DNA from: Phormidesmis priestleyi BC1401
GTDB lineage: Bacteria; Cyanobacteriota; Cyanobacteriia; Leptolyngbyales; Leptolyngbyaceae
Length of the DNA: 64,000 nucleotides
Direction: 5' to 3'
Assembly (NCBI RefSeq): GCF_001650195.1
Contig: NZ_LXYR01000014.1
Coordinates: 44,526 to 108,525, forward strand
Shown: piece after piece, positions 36,038 through 45,595 of the stretch
Layout of the letters: the number at the start of each line of letters is the position of its first letter
Position numbering within the stretch: position 1 is the first letter of the stretch
Position numbers and translations under genes: made by a program
Notes under the pieces: model-generated
Seen by the model: the letters and a program-made list of their open reading frames with translations, nothing else
The model's database searches: none
Told to the model about the DNA's origin: nothing

Positions 36038-36394
36038 GGATGTAATGGCAAACAACTGAGAGTCCTCGACACTTGACAATCAAATCTAGCTGTGTCTATA
36101 TTTAGCTATGCAGATGAATATCAATACCTAGATGTTCGTCTCATGGGCACTATCTCTGATCCTTAGGTCAATGCACACCCAGTATTCTGGTCTAGCGTTT
36201 ATCTGAGAGGGGAGATTCTATTTTAGGTAAACGCTGGTTCAGCATGTTGGGTATGCGCTGGTGTGAGGCTTAGAGATAGTGCGTTTGAGACGTTTACCAA
36301 TAGGTGACAAATTAGTAGTTTCCCTAACCAGTGGGAGTCTTGCTGATTATGTCCAATATTCCTCTGTTAATAAACTTATTGGCAAGGCAAATTC
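36038..36394. other. Intergenic region after the ParE-type pair
   Basis: 357 bases, no convincing gene. It contains a loose hairpin AGCGTTTA / TAAACGCT (36194-36201 and 36228-36235) and related words GCGCTGG and ACGTTTACC. No recombination site or RNA could be identified with confidence. Confidence 0.45.
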
Positions 36395-36628
36395 ATGATG
36401 ACTTCCAAGCAAAAACGCGCTAAGACGGCTCAACTGCTCCGCGAGTTTGGTCCTCAATGTTTTTGGTGTGGGTGTGACCTACCTCCAGGAACGCAAACCC
36501 TCGACCACCTGAAACCCAAGAGTCGAGGCGGCTCTAATTCACTAGAAAACCTGAGACTCGCCTGTTTTTCATGCAACAACTTTCGCGGAGATAGTCTCTT
36601 TCCACCTCGAAAGCCGTTCAAACGTTAA
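36395..36628 (+). CDS. Small HNH-nuclease-domain protein
   Basis: A 77-residue protein that is essentially one HNH domain. The zinc-type cysteine pairs are C22-C25 (CFWC) and C57-C60 (CFSC). The catalytic DH is D37-H38 in TLDHLKPKSRGGSNSLENL, and N61 follows the second pair. Stand-alone HNH proteins of this size are common in cyanobacteria and phages, and their role is mostly unknown. A MITE-like element follows directly. Confidence 0.85.
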   Translation: MMTSKQKRAKTAQLLREFGPQCFWCGCDLPPGTQTLDHLKPKSRGGSNSLENLRLACFSCNNFRGDSLFPPRKPFKR

Positions 36629-36642
36629 TCAATTTTTAGGGA

Positions 36643-36753
36643 CGTGGATTAAATAACATAGACAATCACAAAGTCTCGGATCATCCTCATTCCGACCTTT
36701 TCCTACCAAGAAAGTTGGAATGAGGGGACATCTCTGGAGTTATTTAATCCACG
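36643..36753. repeat. MITE-like element with 15-bp perfect terminal inverted repeats
   Basis: CGTGGATTAAATAAC at 36643-36657 and its exact complement at 36739-36753 enclose 111 bases. A second, nested inverted pair, CCTCATTCCGAC (36685-36696) and GTTGGAATGAGG (36714-36725), makes the centre a hairpin. It lies between the HNH gene and rnc, 25 bases before the rnc start. Confidence 0.82.
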
Positions 36754-36778
36754 ATCTTTAGTTAACAGTGAGGAAAAA

Positions 36779-37462
36779 ATGCACGAACTTTTGATATTCA
36801 ATGATGAGAAACTTTTGCGTCGATCGCTCACCCATCGCTCCTACGTCAACGAAAATCCTGGAGAAAATGGAGACAACGAGCGCCTAGAGTTTTTGGGTGA
36901 TGCAATCCTCAACTTCATTAGTGGCGAGTATCTTTATCGGATTCATCCTGAACTGGGAGAAGATCAAATGACACGGCGACGTTCTGCACTTGTAGACGAA
37001 CGACAACTAGCTAGATTTGCTACGGAGGTAGGTCTAGATTTCAGAATGCGATTAGGGCAAGGTGCAATCCGCGATGGTGGATATCAAAATCCTAATCTTC
37101 TCAGCAGTACTTTCGAGGCAGTCGTTGGAGCTTATTATTTAGACCACGATCGAGACATCGAGACACTACGTCCTTTAGTAGAACAGCTCTTTGACTCTGT
37201 ACCTCAAGGTGTTACGGTAGCTCGATCAAGTGTAGATTCAAAAAACAAGTTTCAGGAATTCGCACAGGCAAATGGTGCACTAACCCCTCCAAAGTACGTT
37301 ACAGAAAAACTAGGTGGAGAAGATCATGCGCCGGAGTTTGTCTCTAAGGTTTATATAGGCGACAAACATTACGGTGAAGGGAAAGGTCGTAGCAAGAAAG
37401 ATGCAGAAAAACAGGCTGCTGAAGATGCTATATCCAAGTTGAAGAAACGAGGCTTGATTTGA
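36779..37462 (+). CDS. rnc: Ribonuclease III
   Basis: Cleaves double-stranded RNA in rRNA and mRNA maturation. The signature NERLEFLGDAIL (residues 33-44) holds the metal-binding E37 and D41, and the second acidic site is in STFEAVVGAYYLD. The C-terminal dsRNA-binding domain starts near residue 157 (KNKFQEFAQANGALTPPKYV) and ends GEGKGRSKKDAEKQAAEDAI. Length is 227 aa, as normal. The start is the ATG at 36779. Cyanobacteria often carry more than one RNase III; this is a full-size one. Confidence 0.95.
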   Translation: MHELLIFNDEKLLRRSLTHRSYVNENPGENGDNERLEFLGDAILNFISGEYLYRIHPELGEDQMTRRRSALVDERQLARFATEVGLDFRMRLGQGAIRDGGYQNPNLLSSTFEAVVGAYYLDHDRDIETLRPLVEQLFDSVPQGVTVARSSVDSKNKFQEFAQANGALTPPKYVTEKLGGEDHAPEFVSKVYIGDKHYGEGKGRSKKDAEKQAAEDAISKLKKRGLI

Positions 37463-37545
37463 TGCAGCATAATCGACGAGGGCGTAACTGAAGGTTTATC
37501 CGTCAACGTTGAACAAATGGAAGTAGCCGGGTTCGCCTTCGGGCA

Positions 37546-37582
37546 CTAAAAAACAGTCGATCGTGTGATGCGATCGACTGCT
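37546..37582 (-). terminator. Rho-independent terminator of groEL
   Basis: CAGTCGATCG (37554-37563) and CGATCGACTG (37571-37580) form a 10-bp stem around a 7-base loop. On the minus strand it is followed by six T residues, 25 bases after the groEL stop. Confidence 0.88.
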
Positions 37583-37604
37583 TTCAAATTAATTCAGGTG
37601 TGGA

Positions 37605-39299
<1,695 letters not shown>

Positions 39300-39307
39300 C
39301 TAGAAAT

Positions 39308-39334
39308 TTAGCACTCGATCGGGCAGAGTGCTAA
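39308..39334 (-). promoter_or_regulatory. CIRCE operator (HrcA binding site) of groEL
   Basis: TTAGCACTC, a nine-base spacer, then GAGTGCTAA: a perfect match to the CIRCE consensus. It ends 30 bases before the groEL start codon, in the position used for heat-shock repression by HrcA. Confidence 0.95.
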
Positions 39335-39467
39335 TTAAGATTAGATCGGAAAACCGAACGAGTAAGGACGAAAGCTGAAAATTGGGTTTTCTCCACCGAG
39401 GGAATGAACCGTCCCATCAAATTGATTCCTAAAGGCGATCGACAACAAATCCACCCGATGATGCCGT

Positions 39468-39491
39468 AGAGACGTTTCGGTGGAACGTCTC
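39468..39491. repeat. 25-bp palindromic repeat, copy 2
   Basis: Inverted, near-identical copy of the element at 20845-20869, with AGAGACG and its complement around TTTCGGTGGAA. It lies in the gap between groEL and the second EamA transporter. Confidence 0.82.
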
Positions 39492-39565
39492 CTCGATTCC
39501 GCCATGACCCAAGATCCATCACACGATCGTTCGCGGCATTCGTCGCATCTCAGCCTCTACGCAAA

Positions 39566-40471
39566 ATGAAATCTTTTACTCAACAACCGACAAGATGGCA
39601 AACGGCTCTCATCCTCACCGTAGGAATTTTGGCAGTTTCAACCGCAGCGATTTTAGTCCGGTTGGCGACTCGCGAGGCAAATCTATCGACCGTCGGATTT
39701 AGCTTAGTGTTAGCTGCGTCTCGGTTAATCATTGCCTCGCTGGTGCTGCTTCCCAATTGGCAAACGATTCGCCGCAGCAATCTAAGTTTTTCTGCGCTGC
39801 GATATTCAGGACTTGCCGGAGTTGCACTTGCTGCTCACTTTGCCACCTGGATTACTTCATTGTCGTATACGTCAATCGCTGCCTCAACGACGATCGTCAC
39901 GACTACTCCGATTTGGGTCGCTCTTCTCTCGTGGCTGTGGTTTGGTGAGAAGCCCAATCGCGTCATGGGGCTAGGCATCCTCGTCGCGTTGATTGGAGGA
40001 GTCACGATCGGCTGGGAGACGGGCAATTCCACAGGTGCAAATCCACTTTTAGGAAACGCACTGGCGCTGATTGGAGCCTGGACAGCCAGCCTATATCTAT
40101 TATTGGGACGAGAGGCACAGCGACGGAATTTAAGTGTAGGCAGCTACAGCACGATCGCTTACAGTGTGGCAGCAGTTGTGCTGTTGCCGTTGCCCTTAAT
40201 CGCTGGAACCGCTTACACAGGCTATTCTTCGCTCACCTATGGGTTAATGGTGCTGATGGCGATCGTTCCTCAACTCATCGGGCATACGAGCTTAAATTGG
40301 GCAGTCCGTTGGGTGTCACCGACGCTGATAACGCTGCTCAATCTATTTGAGCCAGTCGCCTCTAGCGGACTGGCGCTTGTGATGTTTGGAGAAGTGCCCG
40401 GAATGCAGGTTCTGATCGGCGCAATCATTTTGTTGATTGGGGTAGGAGTCGCGATCGCCGCTAAACGGTAG
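39566..40471 (+). CDS. EamA-family (DMT superfamily) transporter
   Basis: A 301-residue protein with ten predicted helices in two EamA repeats. ILAVSTAAILVRLATREANL opens the first repeat, with AAHFATWITSLSYTSIAAST and PIWVALLSWLWFGEKPNRVM at its end; the second repeat closes with SPTLITLLNLFEPVASSGLA and VMFGEVPG. The substrate is unknown. It differs clearly from the EamA protein at 11491, so the two are not recent duplicates. It is convergent with the topoisomerase gene, only five bases apart. Confidence 0.9.
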   Translation: MKSFTQQPTRWQTALILTVGILAVSTAAILVRLATREANLSTVGFSLVLAASRLIIASLVLLPNWQTIRRSNLSFSALRYSGLAGVALAAHFATWITSLSYTSIAASTTIVTTTPIWVALLSWLWFGEKPNRVMGLGILVALIGGVTIGWETGNSTGANPLLGNALALIGAWTASLYLLLGREAQRRNLSVGSYSTIAYSVAAVVLLPLPLIAGTAYTGYSSLTYGLMVLMAIVPQLIGHTSLNWAVRWVSPTLITLLNLFEPVASSGLALVMFGEVPGMQVLIGAIILLIGVGVAIAAKR

Positions 40472-40476
40472 TGGGA

Positions 40477-41586
40477 TTAAAAATTTACCTTTTCTAGCAA
40501 GGCAATCACGGCTAACTCATCCGATCGCAGCGCATAGTTATCTTCTGCGACCACACCGACAAATTTTTGCATCGCCTCCTGCAATGACTCATCTAAATAA
40601 GCCTCTAAAACGGCAGGATGCACATAATATTTCCGGCATGTTGCCGGACGGTTGCCCAAATGAGCAGCGACGGTTTTGAGTACCTGCGTGATGTTTTTCT
40701 TAGCGGCAGTTTGGGAGGTGAAAACGCCAATCTCAACTAAGTGGGATGCCGCTAAAACGGTGCCTGCCCAGGTGCGAAAGTCTTTTGCGGTGAAGTCATG
40801 ACCTGTAATTTCTCTCAGATAATCGTTGACATCAGTAGAGGTGACATCGTGCGGCTGTCCGTCTTCAGCAATGTATTGAAATAACTCTTGACCCGGAATC
40901 TCTTGGCAGCGTTTGACAATGTTGGCGAGCCGACGATCGCGCACCTCAATCTCGTGATCCACGCCACTTTTGCCGCGAAACTGAAACTGAATTTTAGAGC
41001 CAGAAATCTGCACATGCTCATCGTGCAGCGTCGTCATGCCATAAGAGTGATTGGTCTTAGCATATTCTTCATTGCCCACGCGAATGCGAGTTATCTCCAT
41101 CAGTTTGACGATCGCTGCCAGCACTTTTTGTTTGGGCAACCCTGACGCTGACAAATCGCGATCAAGTCGCCTGCGAATATCGGGTAACGATTGACTAAAC
41201 GCAATCATGCGCGTAAATTTTGTCTGGTCGCGAATCGATCGCCAGAGCGGATGATAGCGATATTGTTTGCGTCCTTTTGCGTCGCGTCCAGTCGCCTGCA
41301 AGTGACCATTGGCAAACGGGCAGATCCAGACATGATGATAGGCGGGAGGAATCGCCAACGACTCAATGCGACGAATTTCTTCAGCACTGCGAATCGTCTT
41401 GCCGTCAACCCCTACATAGGTGAACGTTCTTTTGCTCGATCGATGCCGCTTAATGCCCGGAATGTCATCCGTGACATATCGCAAACCGACTGCCTCAGCC
41501 GATTCTACCGGACTGGTCGGAGCCTCAGCAGACATTGCTGCCTCAATTTCGTCCTTCAGAATCTGCGGTTCAACATTAAGCGTCAT
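40477..41586 (-). CDS. DNA topoisomerase IB (poxvirus/eukaryotic type)
   Basis: A 369-residue type IB topoisomerase that relaxes DNA through a 3'-phosphotyrosine. The catalytic block RPATCRKYYVHPAVLEAYL holds Y320-Y321; Y321, directly before VHP, is the expected nucleophile. Other active-site segments are RIRVGNEEYAKTNHSYGMTT, FRGKSG and KDFRTWAGTVLAA. The N-terminal domain has PPAYHHVWICPFANGHLQAT and GRDAKGRKQYRYHPLW. Bacterial TopIB is found in a minority of genomes and is thought to be horizontally spread. Confidence 0.93.
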   Translation of the reverse strand: MTLNVEPQILKDEIEAAMSAEAPTSPVESAEAVGLRYVTDDIPGIKRHRSSKRTFTYVGVDGKTIRSAEEIRRIESLAIPPAYHHVWICPFANGHLQATGRDAKGRKQYRYHPLWRSIRDQTKFTRMIAFSQSLPDIRRRLDRDLSASGLPKQKVLAAIVKLMEITRIRVGNEEYAKTNHSYGMTTLHDEHVQISGSKIQFQFRGKSGVDHEIEVRDRRLANIVKRCQEIPGQELFQYIAEDGQPHDVTSTDVNDYLREITGHDFTAKDFRTWAGTVLAASHLVEIGVFTSQTAAKKNITQVLKTVAAHLGNRPATCRKYYVHPAVLEAYLDESLQEAMQKFVGVVAEDNYALRSDELAVIALLEKVNF

Positions 41587-41659
41587 TGATGTTTAGGTTG
41601 AAGATTATGTTGCTCTATAACAACCACCCTAAGCAATTCGAGATAATCTGAAATCTGCC

Positions 41660-41845
41660 CAGTAGCAATACTCCGGACATTTTTTTGAACGGTTCCACAA
41701 GGCTTTCAGAGTTTATGGTTCAAGGATCGAGCTATTTTTTCAAAGTTAGCTCTGCCTCTGACTTGGAAAAAAAGATCTTGTCCACGGCAGAATAAGGGTT
41801 TGAGCCTTAAAATCTGCTCAAATTTTGTCCGGAGTATTGCAGTAG
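41660..41845. mobile_element. MITE-like element with terminal inverted repeats and a target duplication
   Basis: GCAATACTCCGGACA (41665-41679) is repeated exactly, inverted, at 41826-41840. The flanking bases CAGTAG occur on both sides (41660-41665 and 41840-41845), fitting a 4-6 bp target duplication. The interior has no coding frame, so it needs a transposase from elsewhere. Confidence 0.82.
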
Positions 41846-41951
41846 ACTACGCAAAAAGAATGACTGGGAATAACTCTGATCGTTGACCACACCTTTAATG
41901 ATGGCAAAACGGATGCTGATATGACGTTAGACCTCCTGCACGAATCCTTCG

Positions 41952-42056
41952 CCCTCACCCTAGCCCTCTCCCTAAGGAGAGGGAACAAGAGGTTCTAGCT
42001 CCCTTCTCCCTGGGGAGAAGGGTTGGCGAGGGCTTGCCCCACTTCGTGAGGAGGGC
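41952..42056. repeat. Dispersed double-palindrome element, copy 2 (inverted)
   Basis: Reverse complement of 9668-9771 with few differences. It contains CTCTCCCTAAGGAGAG and CTTCTCCCTGGGGAGAAG. It is non-coding and lies upstream of the HpxZ-like gene. Confidence 0.92.
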
Positions 42057-42128
42057 TGTCCAGGTTCACGCAGGAGGTCTATTGATCTAAATAGCAGTGC
42101 AACCCACAAACTTATTTGATGAAACACG

Positions 42129-42503
42129 ATGCAAATCAATCTTCCTGACGTTTTAGCAGACGTGACCGCAGCCTTTAAGCGCTATGAATCCGCTCTAATC
42201 AACAACGATGTCACAATGCTGCACGAATCATTTTTAAACAGTTCCCAGACGATTCGCTATGGCGTGACTGAAAATTTGTATGGTTATGACGCGATCGCTG
42301 CCTTTCGCGATGCCCGTTCTCCACTCAACCTCGATCGCATCCTCCGCAACACTGTGATTACTACCTATGGAGAAGACTTTGCGACCGCAAACACCGAGTT
42401 TCAGCGTAAAGGCTCTGGGCTAATCGGTCGGCAAAGCCAAACCTGGGTCAAGACTCCTGACGGTTGGCGGGTCGCCTGTGCTCACGTTTCACTGTTGGCA
42501 TAA
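42129..42503 (+). CDS. HpxZ/AtzH-like SnoaL-fold protein
   Basis: A 124-residue protein of the DUF3225/AtzH-like family, which has a nuclear-transport-factor-2/SnoaL fold. Landmarks are [40 protein letters not shown] and [20 protein letters not shown]. Relatives are HpxZ, in oxalurate catabolism, and AtzH, which helps a signature amidase. No amidase of that class is adjacent, though a nitrilase-type amidase gene follows 180 bases later. An accessory role in amide hydrolysis is therefore an inference. Confidence 0.85.
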   Translation: MQINLPDVLADVTAAFKRYESALINNDVTMLHESFLNSSQTIRYGVTENLYGYDAIAAFRDARSPLNLDRILRNTVITTYGEDFATANTEFQRKGSGLIGRQSQTWVKTPDGWRVACAHVSLLA

Positions 42504-42685
42504 GCTGAGGTGGTGATCGATTGGGTTTCGACTGGCTTTAAACTATTCGGTATAGAGAGGCATAATCAACCTCTGCCTGTCATTCTGGCGTGCAGTCACC
42601 TAAACTGCTCTTAGTAATCGTCAGATAGTCTGCATTCGATCGAGACCTCTATTTTCCGACTCCTCTCAATTTTTAAGCTAAACCC

Positions 42686-43498
42686 ATGAAGTCTTACCTG
42701 GCTGCCGCAATTCAAATGAATAGTCTGCCCGACTTGTCTAAAAATCTAGCTCAGGCAGAAGAACTGATCGACCTGGCAGTTCGCCAAGGCGCAGAGCTAG
42801 TTGGCTTGCCAGAAAACTTCTCGTTTTTAGGAGATGAAGACGCAAAACTCGCCCAATCAGAGACGATCGCTCAAGAAAGCGAGAAGTTTATCAGAACGAT
42901 GGCGCAGCGCTTCCAAGTGTCGATCTTGGGCGGTGGCTTCCCGGTTCCGGTTGAGGGTGGCAAGGTTTACAACACGGCTCTACTCGTTGATCGCAGTGGG
43001 CAAGAAGTGGCTCGCTATGAGAAAGTCCACTTATTTGATGTCAATCTGCCAGATGGCAACACCTATCACGAATCTCAGACGGTCGTGGCAGGGCTGCGAG
43101 TTCCGCCCGTTCACCCCTCTAAAGACTTGGGCAATATTGGCATCTCGGTCTGCTACGATGTGCGGTTTCCAGAGCTTTATCGCCAACTGTCGCTGATGGG
43201 TGCCGAGGTGCTGTTTATCCCGGCGGCGTTTACCGCCTACACCGGGAAAGATCACTGGCAGGTGCTGCTGCAAGCGAGAGCGATCGAAAACACCTGTTAT
43301 GTGATTGCCCCCGCCCAAACCGGACGACATAACTCGATTCGGCAATCGCACGGGCACGCAATGATCATTGATCCGTGGGGCGTGATTTTAGCCGACGCTG
43401 GAGACGAGCCGGGGGTGGCGATCGCCGCGATCGAGCCTGCTCGCTTAGAGCAAGTTCGTCGTCAAATGCCCTCGCTGCACCATCGCGTCTTTGTTTGA
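42686..43498 (+). CDS. Carbon-nitrogen hydrolase (nitrilase superfamily, Nit1-like)
   Basis: A 270-residue amidase with the complete Glu-Lys-Cys triad: E43 in GLPENFSF, K113 in YEKVHLFDVNLPDG and C156 in ISVCYDVRFPELY. The segment VHLFDVNLPDG and the ending RQMPSLHHRVF are characteristic of the Nit1 branch, whose studied members are deaminated-glutathione amidases that repair a transaminase by-product. That specific substrate is likely but not proven here. The HpxZ-like gene lies upstream on the same strand. Confidence 0.9.
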   Translation: MKSYLAAAIQMNSLPDLSKNLAQAEELIDLAVRQGAELVGLPENFSFLGDEDAKLAQSETIAQESEKFIRTMAQRFQVSILGGGFPVPVEGGKVYNTALLVDRSGQEVARYEKVHLFDVNLPDGNTYHESQTVVAGLRVPPVHPSKDLGNIGISVCYDVRFPELYRQLSLMGAEVLFIPAAFTAYTGKDHWQVLLQARAIENTCYVIAPAQTGRHNSIRQSHGHAMIIDPWGVILADAGDEPGVAIAAIEPARLEQVRRQMPSLHHRVFV

Positions 43499-43553
43499 AG
43501 CAAAAATCGTCAAGAAATCAGTACCATTAAAAGCGACGAATAGGGCGTGACGC

Positions 43554-45038
43554 ATGGTTGTTTCTCTTCCGTGGATGAACTTTTTAAGTGGGACTCAGTT
43601 CCTAATCAGCCAGACCGCGCCCGTTTTAGCGGCAGCGACCGAATCAGAAAATAGCCCGATCGTGCTAGCCAGCGTTTTGCTGAGTCTAGTCATCGTTTAT
43701 TTTGCCAGCAAGCTAGGCGGCGAACTGTGCGCCCGAATTGATTTACCGCCCGTCTTAGGCGAATTAGTGGGAGGCGTTGCGGTCGGCGTGTCTGCGCTGC
43801 ATCTGCTGGTGTTTCCAATGAGCGGAATCGATGCCAGCAGTTCTCTGATGATGCAGATGATTCAGATGAGCGCTCATCTAAGTCCAGAAAGCCTGACAGC
43901 AGTTTTTCAGTCACAGAGCGAAGTGATCTCGGTTTTGGCAGAAATCGGGGTCGTGATTTTGCTGTTTGAGATTGGGCTAGAGTCGGATCTCAAAGAACTG
44001 ATTCGAGTCGGACCGCAAGCCGCGATCGTCGCTGTGGTCGGTGTCGTCGCTCCGTTTGCCCTGGGCACTGCGGGGCTAATGCTGCTCTTTCATGTCGCTG
44101 TCGTCCCCGCAATTTTCGCCGGGGCTGCTCTGACCGCAACCAGCATCGGCATCACGGCGAGAGTTTTAGCAGAGATTCAGCAGCTTGCGTCTAAAGAGGG
44201 ACAAATCATCGTTGGGGCAGCCGTGCTGGATGATGTGTTGGGCATTATTGTGCTGGCGGTAGTGGCAGGGCTGGCAAAAACAGGCGAAGTGCAGGTTGGC
44301 AATGTCATTTATCTGGTGGTTAGTGCCGGAGTCTTTTTAGTAGGTTCAATCTGGTTAGGACGGTTGCTCAATCCGTTTTTTGTTGCCCTCGTCAATGAGT
44401 TGAGAACGAGAGGTCAAGTGCTAATCACGGCATTGATTTTTGTCTTTCTGCTTTCTTATATAGCCGCCGTGATTCAGCTAGAGGCGATTTTGGGAGCCTT
44501 TGCCGCTGGATTGATTTTGGCGGAAACCGAAAAACGCAAGGAACTCAAAGATCAAGTGGTGCCGATCGCAGATATGCTGGTGCCCATTTTCTTTGTGGTG
44601 GTCGGTGCCAAAACGGATATCAGCGTCCTCAACCCGTTTGTGCCCGAAAATCGGGAAGGGCTAATCACGGCGGCGTTTTTGGTGGTGGTGGCGATCGTCG
44701 GTAAGGTAGTGACGGGCTTCACATTGGTCGGGCAACCATCTTTGAATCGATGGGCGATCGGCATCGGCATGATTCCACGCGGCGAGGTCGGGCTGGTATT
44801 TGCTGCCATTGGTGCCTCTAGCGGAGTGTTGCCCGACTCGCTGCAAGCGGCGATCGTCGTTATGGTGATTTTGACGACGTTTGTTGCCCCTCCTCTGCTG
44901 CGGGTAGCGTTCTCAAATCAGGTGGCGCAGACTTCCCTGTCTGAGGAGGCTGAGATTCTCAACGAGTCTGCCCTACTCGATGATGAATTGATTGCAGAGA
45001 CAACCTTGCGAGAAGATAAGCAGGCAGCAAACGAATGA
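43554..45038 (+). CDS. CPA2-family cation:proton antiporter (NhaS3-like)
   Basis: A 494-residue membrane antiporter with about 12 helices. Landmarks are LPPVLGELVGGVAVGVSALH, EIGVVILLFEIGLESDLKEL, the ion-site region ALTATSIGITARVLAEIQQL and AVLDDVLGIIVLAVV with the paired acidic residues, and GMIPRGEVGLVFAAIG. The closest remembered relative is the cyanobacterial NhaS3, a thylakoid Na+(K+)/H+ antiporter; Kef-type function is an alternative. No TrkA-N domain is attached. The tail after about residue 455 is acidic and soluble. Confidence 0.88.
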   Translation: MVVSLPWMNFLSGTQFLISQTAPVLAAATESENSPIVLASVLLSLVIVYFASKLGGELCARIDLPPVLGELVGGVAVGVSALHLLVFPMSGIDASSSLMMQMIQMSAHLSPESLTAVFQSQSEVISVLAEIGVVILLFEIGLESDLKELIRVGPQAAIVAVVGVVAPFALGTAGLMLLFHVAVVPAIFAGAALTATSIGITARVLAEIQQLASKEGQIIVGAAVLDDVLGIIVLAVVAGLAKTGEVQVGNVIYLVVSAGVFLVGSIWLGRLLNPFFVALVNELRTRGQVLITALIFVFLLSYIAAVIQLEAILGAFAAGLILAETEKRKELKDQVVPIADMLVPIFFVVVGAKTDISVLNPFVPENREGLITAAFLVVVAIVGKVVTGFTLVGQPSLNRWAIGIGMIPRGEVGLVFAAIGASSGVLPDSLQAAIVVMVILTTFVAPPLLRVAFSNQVAQTSLSEEAEILNESALLDDELIAETTLREDKQAANE

Positions 45039-45595
45039 TTCTTCGGAATATCTGTTCATAGATAAGGCGCGATCGTTCGCTTCAACTCGTTCAAAATCCT
45101 CGAAAAATAGTTTGAGCGGAAAGCAAGTGTATTAGAATGCTGTAGCCTAAATCTAATTTTCATCGATTGGATAAATCTGGCAACAATGCTCTCCTCTAAA
45201 ACACGTTGCTTTCTCACTCATTTCTCTTATGCAACCAAACTCTTTGAATAAAAATCTTATAGAACCTTTCCGAAACTTGAACGCCAATCTCTACGTCTCC
45301 AAAATTCGAGGGTGCATCAAATTTCTGTGATTTTCGCAGATTGTCCAGAAAGACCTGATCAGTTTGAGAATACTAAAGGGCAAAGATTAGATTACCGATC
45401 GCTTGAGATTTGCTGGCTCTATCAACAAAAATTGTCTTTGCCGTTGATGAATTTCCCTCACTGTAGGGAAGGCTCTACGATATTCAGTCTGTAAACCTGG
45501 AAATCTTTAGAATTTGGCATCAAGATACTATCTAACTCAGCCTTATATCTGGTCGAAAATGCGATCGATCGCAGGAATTCACCTCTTAGATTCAG
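45039..45595. other. Intergenic region upstream of the amidase gene
   Basis: 557 bases, more A/T-rich than average, without a convincing gene, tRNA or repeat. It presumably contains the promoter of the amiC-murI unit; no specific regulator site is evident. Confidence 0.45.

Larger units (their letters stand above)
41587..42128. other. Intergenic region holding two repeat elements
   Basis: 542 bases without a gene. Two mobile-type elements account for about half: a 176-bp inverted-repeat element at 41665-41840 and the second copy of the double-palindrome repeat at 41952-42056. Confidence 0.7.

Noticed and set aside
36194..36235. Possible integron-type attachment site suggested by AGCGTTTA/TAAACGCT
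   Set aside because: No integrase, no GTTRRRY core pair and no cassette array; the inverted repeat is only eight bases.
45312..45494. 60-codon frame in the gap before amiC
   Set aside because: Unremarkable composition, no motif, no ribosome-binding site.
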